This document shows, one piece after another, positions 38,293-52,307 of a stretch of DNA of 64,000 bases. The notes beneath the pieces are model-generated. The model searched no databases and was not told the DNA's origin. It saw only the letters and a program-made list of their open reading frames with translations. Numbering within the stretch: the first letter of the stretch is position 1; the number at the start of each line of letters is the position of its first letter. Source of the stretch: Photobacterium sp. DA100 (lineage in GTDB: Bacteria; Pseudomonadota; Gammaproteobacteria; Enterobacterales; Vibrionaceae); assembly GCF_029223585.1 (NCBI RefSeq), contig NZ_CP119423.1, forward strand, positions 3,038,001-3,102,000, in the 5' to 3' direction. Made by a program: the position numbers and the translations under genes.

Positions 38293-38376
38293 GCTGTTTC
38301 ATTCTCTGGCTAAGAGGAAGCGCGGAGTTTATACGCATAAATGAGCACTTCCGATAACGCCAGAGGATGAAACAGC
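38293..38376. repeat. 84-nt nested imperfect palindrome downstream of glnB
   Basis: The outer arms 38293-38310 and 38359-38376 pair at 17 of 18 positions. Inner arms GGAAGCGC (38316-38323) and GCACTTCC (38345-38352) pair at 7 of 8. The innermost TTTAT/ATAAA has an ACGC loop. No T-run follows on either strand. It could be a miniature mobile element, a structured RNA or an mRNA 3' stabiliser. Confidence 0.8.
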
Positions 38377-38392
38377 GACGACAGAGACGATT

Positions 38393-39254
<862 letters not shown>

Positions 39255-39519
39255 TGTTGTCTCTCTTCCATGAAAGCGGTAATGATTTACCCAAGTAACC
39301 TTGCAATAGATGACTATGACATGCGGTAACTTTCCTTGAACTGAACACAGCAATGAAGCTTGGATCCAGCCTCTGAGGCTACTTGGGAGTATGTCTGGAA
39401 AAAATAAGCGCATATTCTATGCGGGTATTTTGTCCAGTACAACAATTATTCAATTTTTGACCAATTAGTTTATTGCTCCTCCATTCGTTAGACCTTGATT
39501 TAGCCATAGGTTCCCCGCC

Positions 39520-40197
39520 CTAGTAATGCACGGTGACCAGATCGACCAGCCCCGCGAGGCTTCTGACCACCCGGGTCGAGACTTTGGTATCGAGCTTATA
39601 CCGGTTGAGCCACACCGCCTTGAACCCCAGTTCACTGGCGGCCATGGCATCATTGAGAGGGTGATTGCCGATATACCAGCACTCCTGCGCAGTTTTGCCG
39701 CTTTGCTTCAGTGCATGCTGGAAGATTTTCGGGTCTGGCTTGGCGGCACCAACCTGCTCCGAGATCACCAGATACGAGAAATACTCGCGGATCCCTGTCG
39801 CCTGTAATTTCGCCTCCTGATGATAAGTAAAACCGTTGGTGATAATGGCAAGCGGAGCAACATGGCGTAGTCTCTCCAAAGCAGGCAAGACATCGGGGAA
39901 CAGGCGCCAGTATTGGCGGTAGCTGGCATAATATTCGCTGATAAGCCTGTCAGCCTGCTCTTCACTGAGCGGGCGGCGGAACAAGGCGCTGATCCGGGCC
40001 CGGCGCAAGCCTTCGAAATTGAGTTCTCCAGCCCGCCACTGCTGGCGCTTTTGGTCCGTGATAGTCCGCCACATACTCTCGATGCCATCGGGGCAGTCGA
40101 TGATCTCATCGCGATAACGCTTGGCGAAGTCGCGGATCGCGTCTTGCTCCGCCCCGTCATGATCAAGCAGGGTATTATCCAGATCGAAGAAAATCAT
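39520..40197 (-). CDS. HAD-superfamily hydrolase (YjjG-like)
   Basis: A 225-residue cytosolic phosphatase of the haloacid dehalogenase superfamily with an alpha-helical cap. Motif I is FFDLDNTLLDHD, motif II IITNGFT, motif III lysine in GAAKPDPKIFQ, and motif IV YIGNHPLNDAMAA. The order and cap resemble YjjG, the pyrimidine nucleotidase, but the substrate is not fixed by sequence. It stands alone upstream of the small membrane protein gene. Confidence 0.85.
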   Translation of the reverse strand: MIFFDLDNTLLDHDGAEQDAIRDFAKRYRDEIIDCPDGIESMWRTITDQKRQQWRAGELNFEGLRRARISALFRRPLSEEQADRLISEYYASYRQYWRLFPDVLPALERLRHVAPLAIITNGFTYHQEAKLQATGIREYFSYLVISEQVGAAKPDPKIFQHALKQSGKTAQECWYIGNHPLNDAMAASELGFKAVWLNRYKLDTKVSTRVVRSLAGLVDLVTVHY

Positions 40198-40286
40198 TTC
40201 GCCTCCTGCACCAGATGGATAATTTCAGCTTAATCATACTCTTGCATTTAGTACTACTTTTATTTCCCAAAAATGATACCGATAGT

Positions 40287-40316
40287 AAAAAACCGCTCAC
40301 TGGGAGCGGTTTTTTT
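40287..40316 (-). terminator. Terminator of purL
   Basis: AACCGCTC/GAGCGGTT hairpin followed by T-run on the minus strand; also symmetrical. Confidence 0.93.
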
Positions 40317-40340
40317 CATCAAAATGAAGCGATTAGCTTA

Positions 40341-43300
40341 TTAGCCGATATTCACTCGGGCATTGCGGAACATGCGCATCCACGGGCTGTTCTCGCTCCA
40401 GTCATCTGGGTGCCAAGAGTTCGCCACGGTACGGAACACACGCTCAGGGTGAGGCATCATGATAGTCACGCGACCATCTTGCGTCGTCAGGCCAGTGATC
40501 GCATTTGGCGAACCGTTCGGGTTGTTCGGGTACTGCTGGGTCGGGTTGCCGTGGTTGTCCACGTAACGCACCGCGACAGTACCTGACGCTTCAATCGCTG
40601 CTAGGTGGTCGGCATCACGCACTTCTACGCGGCCTTCACCGTGTGATACCGCGATTGGCATGCGGGAGCCTGCCATGCCGTCAAAGAATACCGAGTCTGA
40701 TTTCTGTACTTCAACTAGGCTGAAGCGCGCTTCAAAACGCTCTGATTCGTTGCGCACGAAACGCGGCCATAGCTCAGCCCCCGGGATCAGCTCTTTCAGG
40801 TTCGATAGCATCTGACAGCCGTTACAGACACCCAGCGAGAAGGTGTTGTCACGGTTGAAGAAGCTCTGGAACTGCTCGCGAGCCTGGCCATTGAACAGGA
40901 TAGACTTCGCCCAACCTTCACCGGCACCCAGTACGTCACCGTAAGAGAAACCACCACAAGCCACTAGACCGTGGTACTCGTCCAGTACCGCCTGACCGGT
41001 CAGGATATCGCTCATGTGGATATCGGTTGCTTCAAAGCCGGCGCGGTCAAAAGCAGCCGCCATTTCAACGTGAGAGTTAACACCCTGCTCACGCAGGATA
41101 GCCATCTTCGGCTTGGCACCCTTAGCAATGTACGGTGCCGCGACGTCTTCGTTAATGTCGAAGCTTAGCTTGGTGTTAAGGCCTGGGTCTGTGTTGTCTT
41201 TCTTCGCTTCGAACTCTTGGTCAGCACATGCTGGGTTATCACGAAGGCCCTGCATCTTATGCGTGGTTTCAGCCCAGATAGTACGAAGCTCGGTGCGAGA
41301 ACGCTCAAGGACAACCGCATCGCCTGCAGTGATAACAATGCTGTCAGAAGCTTCAACGCTACCGATAACGTGCGAGCAAGCTTCTAGACCATTTGCTGCC
41401 AATACCGCTTTAACCGCTTCAAGGTCGTCGTTCTTCACCTGAACAACCGCACCCAGCTCTTCGTTAAATAGTGCAGCCAGTGCATCATCACCCAGGCCTG
41501 CAACGTCCGCTTTCACGCCACAGTGACCGGCAAATGCCATCTCTGCCAGCGTCACGAACAGACCACCGTCACCCTTGTCGTGGTAAGCCACCAGCTTGTC
41601 GTCACGAACAAGAGTTTGCATCGCATCGAAGAAGCCTTTTAGCTGCTCTGCGTTGTCTACGTCAGCCGGCTTATCACCCAGCTGCTTGTAAACCTGCGCC
41701 AGTGCCGTTGCGCCGAGACGGTTCTTGCCGTTACCCAGATCAACGAGAAGCAGTGAAGTCTCGCCTTTGTCAGTGCGAAGCTGAGGCGTGACTGTCTTGC
41801 GCACGTCTTCAACACGGCCAAATGCTGTGATGATAAGAGACAGCGGAGAAGTGACTTCTTTGTTTTCGCCGTTCTCTTCCCACTTGGTCTTCATCGACAT
41901 CGAGTCTTTACCGACAGGGATAGTCAGGCCTAGCGCAGGACACAACTCTTCACCGACAGCTTTAACGGCTTCATATAGGCCAGCATCTTCACCTGGGTGA
42001 CCGGCTGGAGACATCCAGTTAGCAGACAATTTAATGCGCTTGATATCACCGATATCAGTACCGGCAATGTTAGTTAGGGACTCACCCACCGCTAGACGGG
42101 CAGAGGCACCAAAGTCTAGGAGGGCAACGGGCGTGCGCTCACCCATCGACATGGCTTCACCATGGTAAGAGTCGTAGCTTGCTGCGGTTACCGCGCAGTT
42201 AGCCACAGGCACCTGCCATGGACCGACCATCTGATCGCGCGCCACAAGGCCTGTCACCGTGCGGTCACCGATAGTGATCAGGAACGTCTTCTCAGCAACC
42301 GTAGGCAGACGCAGAACGCGGTCAGCCGCTTCATTGATTTCGATGCCGTCACGGGTGATCGCAGGGCTATCAACTTTCAATGTTTTCGCATCGCGGTGCA
42401 TCTTCGGCGTTTTGCCAAGCAGGATATCCATCGGCATATCGATTGGCGTGTTGTCGAAGTGTGAATCTTCCAGTTTCAGCTCGCGCTTTTCTGTTGCTTC
42501 ACCAACCACTGCATACGGTGCACGCTCACGCTTACAGATAGCATCAAATGCCGCCATGTTCTCAGGCGCAACGGCCATCACGTAACGCTCTTGCGATTCG
42601 TTACACCAGATCTCAAGTGGGCTCATGCCCGGCTCATCGTTTGGCACATCACGTAGCTGGAAGATACCACCACGCTCACCATCGTCGACAAGCTCTGGCA
42701 GTGCGTTAGAAATACCGCCTGCGCCTACATCGTGGATAAAGGCAATAGGGTTAGCATCGCCTAGCTGCCAGCAGCGGTCGATCACTTCCTGACAGCGACG
42801 CTCCATTTCCGGGTTTTCACGCTGTACAGACGCGAAATCCAGATCTTCTGCCGACTGGCCAGAGGCCATGGAAGAAGCCGCACCGCCACCCAGGCCGATG
42901 TTCATCGCAGGACCACCCAGTACGATAAGCTTGGCACCGACAGGGATCTCTTTCTTCTGCACGTGCTCAGCGCGGATGTTACCCATACCACCGGCAATCA
43001 TAATTGGCTTGTGGTAACCACGTACTTCTTCACCAGCGTGTGAAGTCACTTTTTCTTCGTAAGTACGGAAGTAACCAAGCAGGTTTGGACGACCGAATTC
43101 GTTGTTGAACGCCGCGCCGCCTAGTGGGCCTTCCAGCATGATATCCAGGGCGTTAACAATACGGCCTGGCTTACCGAAATCTGTTTCCCATGGCTGTTCG
43201 AAACCTGGAATACGCAAGTTAGAGGTTGTGAAACCCACCAGACCAGCTTTTGGCTTACCGCCGATACCGGTTGCGCCTTCGTCACGGATTTCACCGCCTG

Positions 43301-44237
43301 AACCCGTTGAGGCACCCGGCCAAGGTGAAATTGCGGTTGGGTGGTTGTGCGTCTCAACCTTCATCAGGATGTGCGCATCTTCGTTGTGGTAGTTGTACTG
43401 GCGAGTCTCAGGATCAGGGAAGAAACGACCGACCTTAGAGCCCGTCATTACTGCGGCGTTATCTTTATACGCAGACAGGACATGGTCAGGTGTCGTTTCG
43501 AACGTGTTTTTGATCATCTTGAACAGGGATTTTTCCTGCTTAACGCCGTCGATTGTCCAATCTGCGTTGAAAATCTTATGGCGGCAGTGCTCCGAGTTCG
43601 CCTGGGCAAACATCATTAACTCGATATCCGTCGGGTTACGCTCTAGCTTGTTGACGAAGCTGTCTACCAGGTAGTCAATCTCATCTTCCGCCAACGCCAG
43701 ACCCAGGGTAACGTTTGCCTCTTCAAGCGCCTTGCGGCCGCCTGACAGTAGGTCAACATCAGCAACAGGTGCAGGCTCTGCCACTTGGAACAGGGCGGCA
43801 GCCGAATCAAGTTCAGTGAACACCACTTCCATCATGCGGTCGTGGATCAGGCCTTTCAGTTCGGTGATTTGCTCAGCAGACAGCGCGGCTGAGGTTTCGA
43901 TGTAGTAAGCCGTACCACGCTCAAGACGCTTGATCTGGCCGAGGGCACAGTTGTGGGCGATATCGGTGGACTTCGATGACCATGGGGAGATTGTTCCCGG
44001 ACGCGGGGTAACCAGCAGCAGTAGGCCAGACGGCTCGTGCTCTGCAATCGTAGGGCCGTAAGTCAGCAAGCTTGCCAACTTTTCTTGCTCGTCCGCACTC
44101 AATGGCGCAGACAAGTCTGCAAAGTGCATGAACTCAGCATAAATACCTGACACAGGCAGATCCAATTCGCGGCAACGCTCTAGTAGCTTATTAACGCGAA
44201 ACTCAGACAGTGCGGGTGAACCACGCAAAATTTCCAT
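40341..44237 (-). CDS. purL: Phosphoribosylformylglycinamidine synthase
   Basis: Large single-chain FGAM synthase of purine synthesis, 1298 residues. N-terminal PurS-like and linker parts precede the FGAM synthetase domains ([44 protein letters not shown]). The C-terminal glutamine amidotransferase has Cys in [12 protein letters not shown] and the HGEGR and MPHPERVFR motifs. A perfect PurR box lies upstream at 44407-44422. Confidence 0.98.
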   Translation of the reverse strand: MEILRGSPALSEFRVNKLLERCRELDLPVSGIYAEFMHFADLSAPLSADEQEKLASLLTYGPTIAEHEPSGLLLLVTPRPGTISPWSSKSTDIAHNCALGQIKRLERGTAYYIETSAALSAEQITELKGLIHDRMMEVVFTELDSAAALFQVAEPAPVADVDLLSGGRKALEEANVTLGLALAEDEIDYLVDSFVNKLERNPTDIELMMFAQANSEHCRHKIFNADWTIDGVKQEKSLFKMIKNTFETTPDHVLSAYKDNAAVMTGSKVGRFFPDPETRQYNYHNEDAHILMKVETHNHPTAISPWPGASTGSGGEIRDEGATGIGGKPKAGLVGFTTSNLRIPGFEQPWETDFGKPGRIVNALDIMLEGPLGGAAFNNEFGRPNLLGYFRTYEEKVTSHAGEEVRGYHKPIMIAGGMGNIRAEHVQKKEIPVGAKLIVLGGPAMNIGLGGGAASSMASGQSAEDLDFASVQRENPEMERRCQEVIDRCWQLGDANPIAFIHDVGAGGISNALPELVDDGERGGIFQLRDVPNDEPGMSPLEIWCNESQERYVMAVAPENMAAFDAICKRERAPYAVVGEATEKRELKLEDSHFDNTPIDMPMDILLGKTPKMHRDAKTLKVDSPAITRDGIEINEAADRVLRLPTVAEKTFLITIGDRTVTGLVARDQMVGPWQVPVANCAVTAASYDSYHGEAMSMGERTPVALLDFGASARLAVGESLTNIAGTDIGDIKRIKLSANWMSPAGHPGEDAGLYEAVKAVGEELCPALGLTIPVGKDSMSMKTKWEENGENKEVTSPLSLIITAFGRVEDVRKTVTPQLRTDKGETSLLLVDLGNGKNRLGATALAQVYKQLGDKPADVDNAEQLKGFFDAMQTLVRDDKLVAYHDKGDGGLFVTLAEMAFAGHCGVKADVAGLGDDALAALFNEELGAVVQVKNDDLEAVKAVLAANGLEACSHVIGSVEASDSIVITAGDAVVLERSRTELRTIWAETTHKMQGLRDNPACADQEFEAKKDNTDPGLNTKLSFDINEDVAAPYIAKGAKPKMAILREQGVNSHVEMAAAFDRAGFEATDIHMSDILTGQAVLDEYHGLVACGGFSYGDVLGAGEGWAKSILFNGQAREQFQSFFNRDNTFSLGVCNGCQMLSNLKELIPGAELWPRFVRNESERFEARFSLVEVQKSDSVFFDGMAGSRMPIAVSHGEGRVEVRDADHLAAIEASGTVAVRYVDNHGNPTQQYPNNPNGSPNAITGLTTQDGRVTIMMPHPERVFRTVANSWHPDDWSENSPWMRMFRNARVNIG

Positions 44238-44618
44238 GTGCGTACGTCTCTCGATTAGCAGTTGAATGAAGGTGATATTGGCCTAACCCCCGGACCGATA
44301 CCGGGACAATTACGTCAATGCCACCTCGCTTGCCATGGCCTGTTTGAGGCGAGCAGCTCAGGATGGGGCGTAGTATAAGGGAAATTTTTTTGTGACGTAA
44401 CACCTGACGCAACCGTTTGCGTGTTTTTTTTTCAATCAGCACCAAAAACCAGTGGGATATCCGTCACAGCGTCTGCTTTTCACACATTTTTTTACGATTT
44501 CGGATTTAAGAAGCGTATTTTTCTGCCGCAAACTTAGCACCAAACGAATGTGATTATTTTGCGGATCGGGCGAGCTTTGGTATAAAGGACGTCCTGTTTT
44601 TACCAAGAGCATAACTCG
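44238..44618. other. Divergent region between purL and mltF
   Basis: About 380 bases. The only clear element is the PurR box at 44407-44422. The mltF side is AT-rich with TATAAAGGACG near 44581, which may include its -10. Confidence 0.55.
44407..44422 (-). promoter_or_regulatory. PurR box of purL
   Basis: ACGCAACCGTTTGCGT, a perfect match to ANGCAANCGNTTNCNT, 170 bases upstream of the purL start. Confidence 0.87.
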
Positions 44619-46148
44619 TTGAGCATTCTTCGCCCGAATCCAAGTTTTAGACAATTCATTGCCTTACTATTGAGTCTGTTTGTTCTCAATGGCTGCCTGT
44701 GGCAAGAAGAGCCCCGTACGGAATTAGAACGGATCCGGGAAGAAGGTGTCCTGCGGGTCGGCACGCTCAATAACCAGCTCTCCTACTATATCGGTAATGA
44801 AGGCCCAACCGGTTTGGATTACGAACTGGCCCGTCGCTTTGCCGACCGGCTTGGCGTGAAACTGGAAATGAAAGCCATGTTCACCCTATCGGGCCTGTTT
44901 CCCGGCCTTGAGCGCGGCGATGTGGACATCCTTGCTGCCGGACTGACCATGACCGATGAGCGCTTGGCCCAGTTTCGTGCCGCGCCGGCGTACTACTACG
45001 CCAGCCAGAAAGTGGTCTACAAAAAAGGCCAGTGGCGCCCGCGCAGCATAGAGGATCTCGCCGAAAACAAAGGAACGCTGGCCGTGGTCAAGGGCTCCAG
45101 CCACGAAAAGACCCTGCAGGCCCTCAAGCTGGCACACCCAAGCCTTGAATGGCAGTCACTGGAAGAAATTGACAGCGACGAGCTGCTGCGCCAGGTGGCC
45201 GAGGGCGAGCTTGACTATACCCTGGCTGACTCGGTCGATATTGCCCTGAACCAGCGCATCCTGCCGGATGTCACCACGGCGCTGGAGCTGACCGAGGATG
45301 AGCCGATCGCCTGGTTCGTCAACCAGAACAACGATGACAGCCTCTACGCGCTGCTGATCGAGTTCTTCGGTGAAATCCAGCAAAGCGGTGAACTGGCCAA
45401 GCTGGAAGAGAAATACCTCGGCCATGTCGACAAATTCGATTATGTCGATACCCGGGCCTTCCTGCGTGCGGTTGAAAGCAAGCTGCCCAAATGGAAAGGC
45501 CTCTTCAAGCAGTACGCCAACGAGTTTGACTGGCGCCTGATTGCCGCCCTGTCCTATCAGGAGTCACACTGGAACCCTCGCGCGGTCTCACCAACCGGGG
45601 TGCGCGGGATGATGATGCTTACCCTACCGACGGCCCGCTCTGTCGGGGTACAGAACCGTCTGGATCCGGAGCAGAGCATCCGCGGCGGTACCGACTACCT
45701 GCGCAAGATGATCAACCGTATTCCTGACAGTATCGAAGAGCACGAAAAAGTGTGGTTTGCCCTAGCCTCCTATAATGTCGGCTTCGGTCATATGATGGAT
45801 GCCCGCCGCCTGACCCAGTCGCAAGGCGGCAACCCTGATGCCTGGAGCGATGTGAAGCAACGCCTGCCGCTGCTCCGCCAGCGCAAGTACTACAAGCAGA
45901 CCCGCTATGGCTATGCCCGCGGTGATGAAGCCCTGCACTACGTAGAGAATATCCGCCGCTACTACCAGAGCATCATCGGCTACGAGCAAACCCACAGTCA
46001 GGAGCCGCAGCTCGATGAAATCGAACTGATTGACGGGCTACACACTATTACGCCAACAACAGAGACCCTTGCCCAGCAACTTCCGCCGGACGAGGACATC
46101 CCTGCCACGCCGGATGCGGCAGCGCCAAGCAAAACCGCCAGCAATTAA
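44619..46148 (+). CDS. mltF: Membrane-bound lytic transglycosylase F
   Basis: Outer-membrane lipoprotein that cleaves peptidoglycan. It has an N-terminal signal with lipobox (LSLFVLNGC), a periplasmic-binding-protein-like domain (about residues 38-268, starting LRVGTLNNQLSYY) and a C-terminal goose-type lysozyme domain with catalytic Glu in ALSYQESHWNPRAVSPTGVRGMMMLT. 509 residues. The start is a TTG after an AAGAG site; no better ATG precedes the signal peptide. The tail after residue 475 is acidic and Pro/Thr-rich. Confidence 0.93.
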   Translation: MSILRPNPSFRQFIALLLSLFVLNGCLWQEEPRTELERIREEGVLRVGTLNNQLSYYIGNEGPTGLDYELARRFADRLGVKLEMKAMFTLSGLFPGLERGDVDILAAGLTMTDERLAQFRAAPAYYYASQKVVYKKGQWRPRSIEDLAENKGTLAVVKGSSHEKTLQALKLAHPSLEWQSLEEIDSDELLRQVAEGELDYTLADSVDIALNQRILPDVTTALELTEDEPIAWFVNQNNDDSLYALLIEFFGEIQQSGELAKLEEKYLGHVDKFDYVDTRAFLRAVESKLPKWKGLFKQYANEFDWRLIAALSYQESHWNPRAVSPTGVRGMMMLTLPTARSVGVQNRLDPEQSIRGGTDYLRKMINRIPDSIEEHEKVWFALASYNVGFGHMMDARRLTQSQGGNPDAWSDVKQRLPLLRQRKYYKQTRYGYARGDEALHYVENIRRYYQSIIGYEQTHSQEPQLDEIELIDGLHTITPTTETLAQQLPPDEDIPATPDAAAPSKTASN

Positions 46149-46156
46149 TCTCCCCT

Positions 46157-46175
46157 TCCCCCGGCCTCGCCGGGG
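46157..46175 (+). other. GC-rich hairpin after mltF
   Basis: CCCCGGC-CTC-GCCGGGG hairpin nine bases after the mltF stop, without a following T-run. It could be a weak terminator or an mRNA end stabiliser. Confidence 0.45.
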
Positions 46176-46314
46176 TGAGATTGCTCACACCTTGATGTTC
46201 CCTGCTGAAAAAAATGATCGCAAAGCGTGACCATTGTCGTTAGATAAATGGTAGAGATCAGAGATACTAATGCTACATGCTTCGCCCCCGAGCAGTTCTA
46301 ATGGAGGAGGCTCT

Positions 46315-46464
46315 ATGCACTTTTCGAAGAAAAAAACGATCAGCAATATGCGCAAGCGGATGGCATCTGCCGCCACCCGCCGCAAGCGGCTCAACGCCAA
46401 CATCCGCAAGAAGATCCTGTGGCGCCAGCGCAGCTACATCATTCACAGTACCGCAGAGATCTGA
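46315..46464 (+). CDS. Very basic 49-residue protein
   Basis: MHFSKKKTISNMRKRMASAATRRK begins a short frame with about 19 Arg/Lys among 49 residues and no acidic residue until the penultimate Glu. A strong GGAGGAGG lies just before the ATG, which favours real translation. It has no membrane segment. I do not recognise it; the composition suggests nucleic-acid or ribosome binding. It is convergent with tadA, only 35 bases apart. Confidence 0.6.
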   Translation: MHFSKKKTISNMRKRMASAATRRKRLNANIRKKILWRQRSYIIHSTAEI

Positions 46465-46499
46465 TCCCTGCCGGCGATGGAAGAGTCGGCGTTAATTTT

Positions 46500-48034
<1,535 letters not shown>

Positions 48035-48235
48035 ATCTCACCATTGTTACACACCAGAAAAAGTTATTTGCATTATAGGGTAATTATCAACCAATTAGAA
48101 ATGAATATACTAAGCCCATCACAACGAAACGGCAGTGCAGCCAATCTCTGCACCATCGTTATAAATCTCTCCTACTGTTAAAACTACAGCAGGAACCAAT
48201 ACTGGCCCGTGAAGCAATCGGCCGACTAATAATGA

Positions 48236-49378
<1,143 letters not shown>

Positions 49379-49434
49379 TGCAAAGCGCTGGGCTCCTTCG
49401 GGAGCCCAGTTACCCTAGAGAGTAAGAGAATCTA

Positions 49435-50277
49435 ATGACTATCGAAAACACAAGCTGGAACAAAAGCTTTGGGGGCTGGCACAAGCAATATACCCACCAC
49501 TCTTCGGTGCTGAACTGTGACATGCGCTTCGCCATTTTTCTCCCGCCGCACATTGCCCAAGGTACCAAAGTGCCGGTGCTGTACTGGTTGTCAGGCTTGA
49601 CCTGTACCGATGAGAACTTCATGCAAAAAGCCGGCGCTCAGCGCCTAGCGGCGGAGCTCGGCATTGCCATCGTGGCACCGGATACCAGCCCGCGCGGCGA
49701 AGGGGTACCGGACGATCCAGAAGGGGCCTACGACTTCGGCCTCGGTGCTGGCTTTTATGTCAATGCCACCCAGGCCCCGTGGAACCGCCATTACCAGATG
49801 TACGATTATGTGGTCAACGAATTGCCTGCCCTGGTCGAGGCGCACTTCCCGGTCAGCGACAAACGGGCGATCAGCGGCCACTCGATGGGCGGCCACGGCG
49901 CACTGATGATTGCCCTGCGCAACCCATCACGCTACAACTCGGTATCCGCTTTCAGTCCGATCAGCAACCCGGTCAATTGTCCGTGGGGCGAAAAAGCCCT
50001 ACGCGGTTACCTGGGTGACGATCGCACCAACTGGCTGCAATACGACACCACCGAATTGCTCAAGCACAACCAGCAACCGGTACCAGCCCTCGTTGACCAA
50101 GGCGATCAGGACAGCTTCCTCGACGAGCAGCTCAAGCCGGAGTTACTCGCAGCTGCCGCCCAGAGTGTCGACTACCCGCTGGAACTCAGGATGCAGGAAG
50201 GTTACGACCACAGCTACTATTTCATCGCCAGCTTTATCGATGATCACCTGCGTTTCCATGCCCAGTACCTGCTGTAA
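49435..50277 (+). CDS. fghA: S-formylglutathione hydrolase
   Basis: Esterase D-type serine hydrolase that releases formate and glutathione, completing formaldehyde oxidation. The nucleophile elbow is [12 protein letters not shown]; the catalytic Asp and His are expected in the [13 protein letters not shown] and EGYDHSYYF segments. 280 residues. It is cotranscribed with the class III dehydrogenase and followed by a terminator shared with the convergent transporter. Confidence 0.96.
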   Translation: MTIENTSWNKSFGGWHKQYTHHSSVLNCDMRFAIFLPPHIAQGTKVPVLYWLSGLTCTDENFMQKAGAQRLAAELGIAIVAPDTSPRGEGVPDDPEGAYDFGLGAGFYVNATQAPWNRHYQMYDYVVNELPALVEAHFPVSDKRAISGHSMGGHGALMIALRNPSRYNSVSAFSPISNPVNCPWGEKALRGYLGDDRTNWLQYDTTELLKHNQQPVPALVDQGDQDSFLDEQLKPELLAAAAQSVDYPLELRMQEGYDHSYYFIASFIDDHLRFHAQYLL

Positions 50278-50297
50278 ACCAGCCTTCAGGCACGGAT

Positions 50298-50328
50298 AAA
50301 AAAACCCCGCTTTCGCGGGGTTCGTTTT
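50298..50328 (+). terminator. Bidirectional terminator between fghA and the AbgT gene
   Basis: AAAACCCCGC-TTT-CGCGGGG hairpin with A-run on the left and TTCGTTTT on the right. Confidence 0.9.
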
Positions 50329-50356
50329 ATCTGGCGATTGCCATCTACAGGCTCAA

Positions 50357-51913
50357 TCAAAAACCCAGAGGGATATTGAAAGCAAAGAAAACAACCAGCA
50401 CCGACGTCCATACCGTCAGGAAAGCCACCGAGTACGGCACCATCATGGCAATCACATCGCCGAACGACAGCTCAGGCTTGTACTTACGCATGAAGGCCAG
50501 AATAACCCCCGCGTAGCTCATCATCGGTGTGATGATATTGGTCGAAGAGTCCGCAACACGGTATGCCGCAGTCACAAGATCCGGTGTCATGTTCGGGTTC
50601 ACCTGATACAGCATCGGCACGAAGATAGGACCAAGCAGCATCCACTTCGACGTCAGGCCACCGACGAACAGGTTGATAACCGCCGTGGTCAGGATAAAGC
50701 CGATGATCAGCAAGATTGGGAACTGCTGCAGGCCAAGTGCACTCAGGAACGTTGCCCCCAGGTAGGTCACATAGGTGCCTAGACCAGAGAAGCCAAGTAG
50801 CGCCAGGAAGTTGTAGCAGAAGAATGTCAATACCAGGATGTAGCCCATGGTGTTCATCTGCGTTACCATCGCCTTCACCACGTCCTGCAACGACTTGAAT
50901 TTACCTGTGGCAACACCGAAGAAGATACCAACAACCGCAAACACCATCGCAATCAGCAGGATCACATTGTCTAGGTAAGGCGTCACTTCACGCCCCGCGT
51001 CATTGGTGTAGGTCGCCAGTGGGCCCATCGCCAAGCCAACCACCGCCGCCAATGCAATGATAAGACCTAGGCCAGCGGCACGCAGGCCTTTGTTTTCTGC
51101 ATCCGAAACCTGGAAGTCATTCAGGTTCAGATCTTCCGGAAGCTGGTAAGACATTTTCTCAAGGCGAGGTGCAACAAAGCGGCTTGTCACCCAGGCACCA
51201 AGACCCGCAAGGATAAAGGTCGAGGTGAAAATGAAGAAGTAGTGCATGGTCGCCGGGTTAATGGCTTCGCCTGCCGCGGTTTCAAATGGGATCCCCTGAG
51301 ACTCCGCAAAGATCCGTGCGTTGGCACCCAGAATGACGTCAACTGGCGTTGCCGGGATCAAGTTGGCACTGAAACCCGCCGACACACCGGCGAACGCTGC
51401 AGCCATACCGATCAATGGGTTCTTGCCCAGACCCGCGTAAAGAAGGCCCGCAAGCGGGATCAGGATCAAGTAGCCGGCATCCGTTGCAATCGAGCTCATG
51501 ATACCCAGGAAGATCACCAACAGCGGCAGGTAGCGTTCATTGATACGCAGGCCAACTTTCTTGATAACGGCCGACAGCAACCCTGAATTTTCGGCAATAC
51601 CGACACCCAGCATCACAATCAGGATCACACCCAATACTCCGCCGCCAAACGACAGCCAGTTAGTCAGCAACGCATTATCAAACATCCAGCGGACGTTTTC
51701 CGTCGCCATCATGTTCTTAATGGTGTGGGTGACAGCACCACCATCTGCCCCCGTGATATCAAACTGCAAGCCACCGATGACAGCAGTTAGCGCCAGACAG
51801 AATACAAATAGCGACATGAAAATGATCACAGGATCAGGGATTTTTTTACCGGCACGCTCAATGAACGCGATAATGCCTTTCTGCGAAGGTGGGCTAGAAA
51901 TGGTCTCACTCAT
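50357..51913 (-). CDS. AbgT-family transporter, copy 1
   Basis: A 518-residue inner-membrane carrier of the AbgT family. Members import p-aminobenzoyl-glutamate or export sulfonamides and antimetabolites with an ion gradient. It begins with FIERAGKKIPDPVIIFMSLFVF, carries the SIATDAGYLILIPLAGLLYAG and FAGVSAGFSANLIP re-entrant segments, and ends with the SSTNIITPMMSYAGVIL region. Substrate is not assigned. A second family member follows upstream on the same strand (52308), separated by a terminator. Confidence 0.92.
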   Translation of the reverse strand: MSETISSPPSQKGIIAFIERAGKKIPDPVIIFMSLFVFCLALTAVIGGLQFDITGADGGAVTHTIKNMMATENVRWMFDNALLTNWLSFGGGVLGVILIVMLGVGIAENSGLLSAVIKKVGLRINERYLPLLVIFLGIMSSIATDAGYLILIPLAGLLYAGLGKNPLIGMAAAFAGVSAGFSANLIPATPVDVILGANARIFAESQGIPFETAAGEAINPATMHYFFIFTSTFILAGLGAWVTSRFVAPRLEKMSYQLPEDLNLNDFQVSDAENKGLRAAGLGLIIALAAVVGLAMGPLATYTNDAGREVTPYLDNVILLIAMVFAVVGIFFGVATGKFKSLQDVVKAMVTQMNTMGYILVLTFFCYNFLALLGFSGLGTYVTYLGATFLSALGLQQFPILLIIGFILTTAVINLFVGGLTSKWMLLGPIFVPMLYQVNPNMTPDLVTAAYRVADSSTNIITPMMSYAGVILAFMRKYKPELSFGDVIAMMVPYSVAFLTVWTSVLVVFFAFNIPLGF

Positions 51914-52263
51914 AATCGTACTTCCTTAATACACCGATTGAGTTTTAATGTTGTGCTTTCAAAGAAAGCTAACAAATCATTTCATTTGAGTAAAACCACT
52001 AAATCGACAGCAATTCAAATCAAAAAACCACTATACATACAAAACTCAGAGCAAAAGTCCGTTCAGCTCAGGTTAAGCAACAATTCAGACCGTACTATTG
52101 CATTAGTACAGGATTTAAATCCTGCAAAATTAAATTTCAAATAATGCAAAAAAATCAGGATTAACAATCACTCAACACTAAATCATTGACACCGACAATA
52201 CACGCCTACATTTCAACAACATAGCATTCCGACAAAGCATGACGGAGGTTGCCCTGAAGGCAT
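51914..52263. other. Upstream region of AbgT copy 1
   Basis: About 350 AT-rich bases with no supported gene; a 68-codon plus-strand frame here is low-complexity. It contains the 16-bp palindrome at 52109-52124 and a related half-site TCAGGATTAA near 52152. Confidence 0.5.
52109..52124. promoter_or_regulatory. 16-bp perfect palindrome CAGGATTTAAATCCTG
   Basis: Perfect dyad about 195 bases upstream of the AbgT copy 1 start. A further TCAGGATT half-site lies about 30 bases away. It is a candidate operator of an unidentified dimeric regulator. Confidence 0.45.
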
Positions 52264-52292
52264 AAAAAAGCCCCGCAGTGCGGGGCTATTTT
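52264..52292 (-). terminator. Terminator of AbgT copy 2
   Basis: AGCCCCGCA-CT-GCGGGGCT type hairpin followed by TTTTTT on the minus strand. Confidence 0.92.
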
Positions 52293-52307
52293 CAGGATAT
52301 TCTGAAC

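Noticed and set aside
51938..52144. 68-codon plus-strand frame upstream of AbgT copy 1
   Set aside because: AT-rich, low complexity, no Shine-Dalgarno, and it covers a promoter region with a palindrome.
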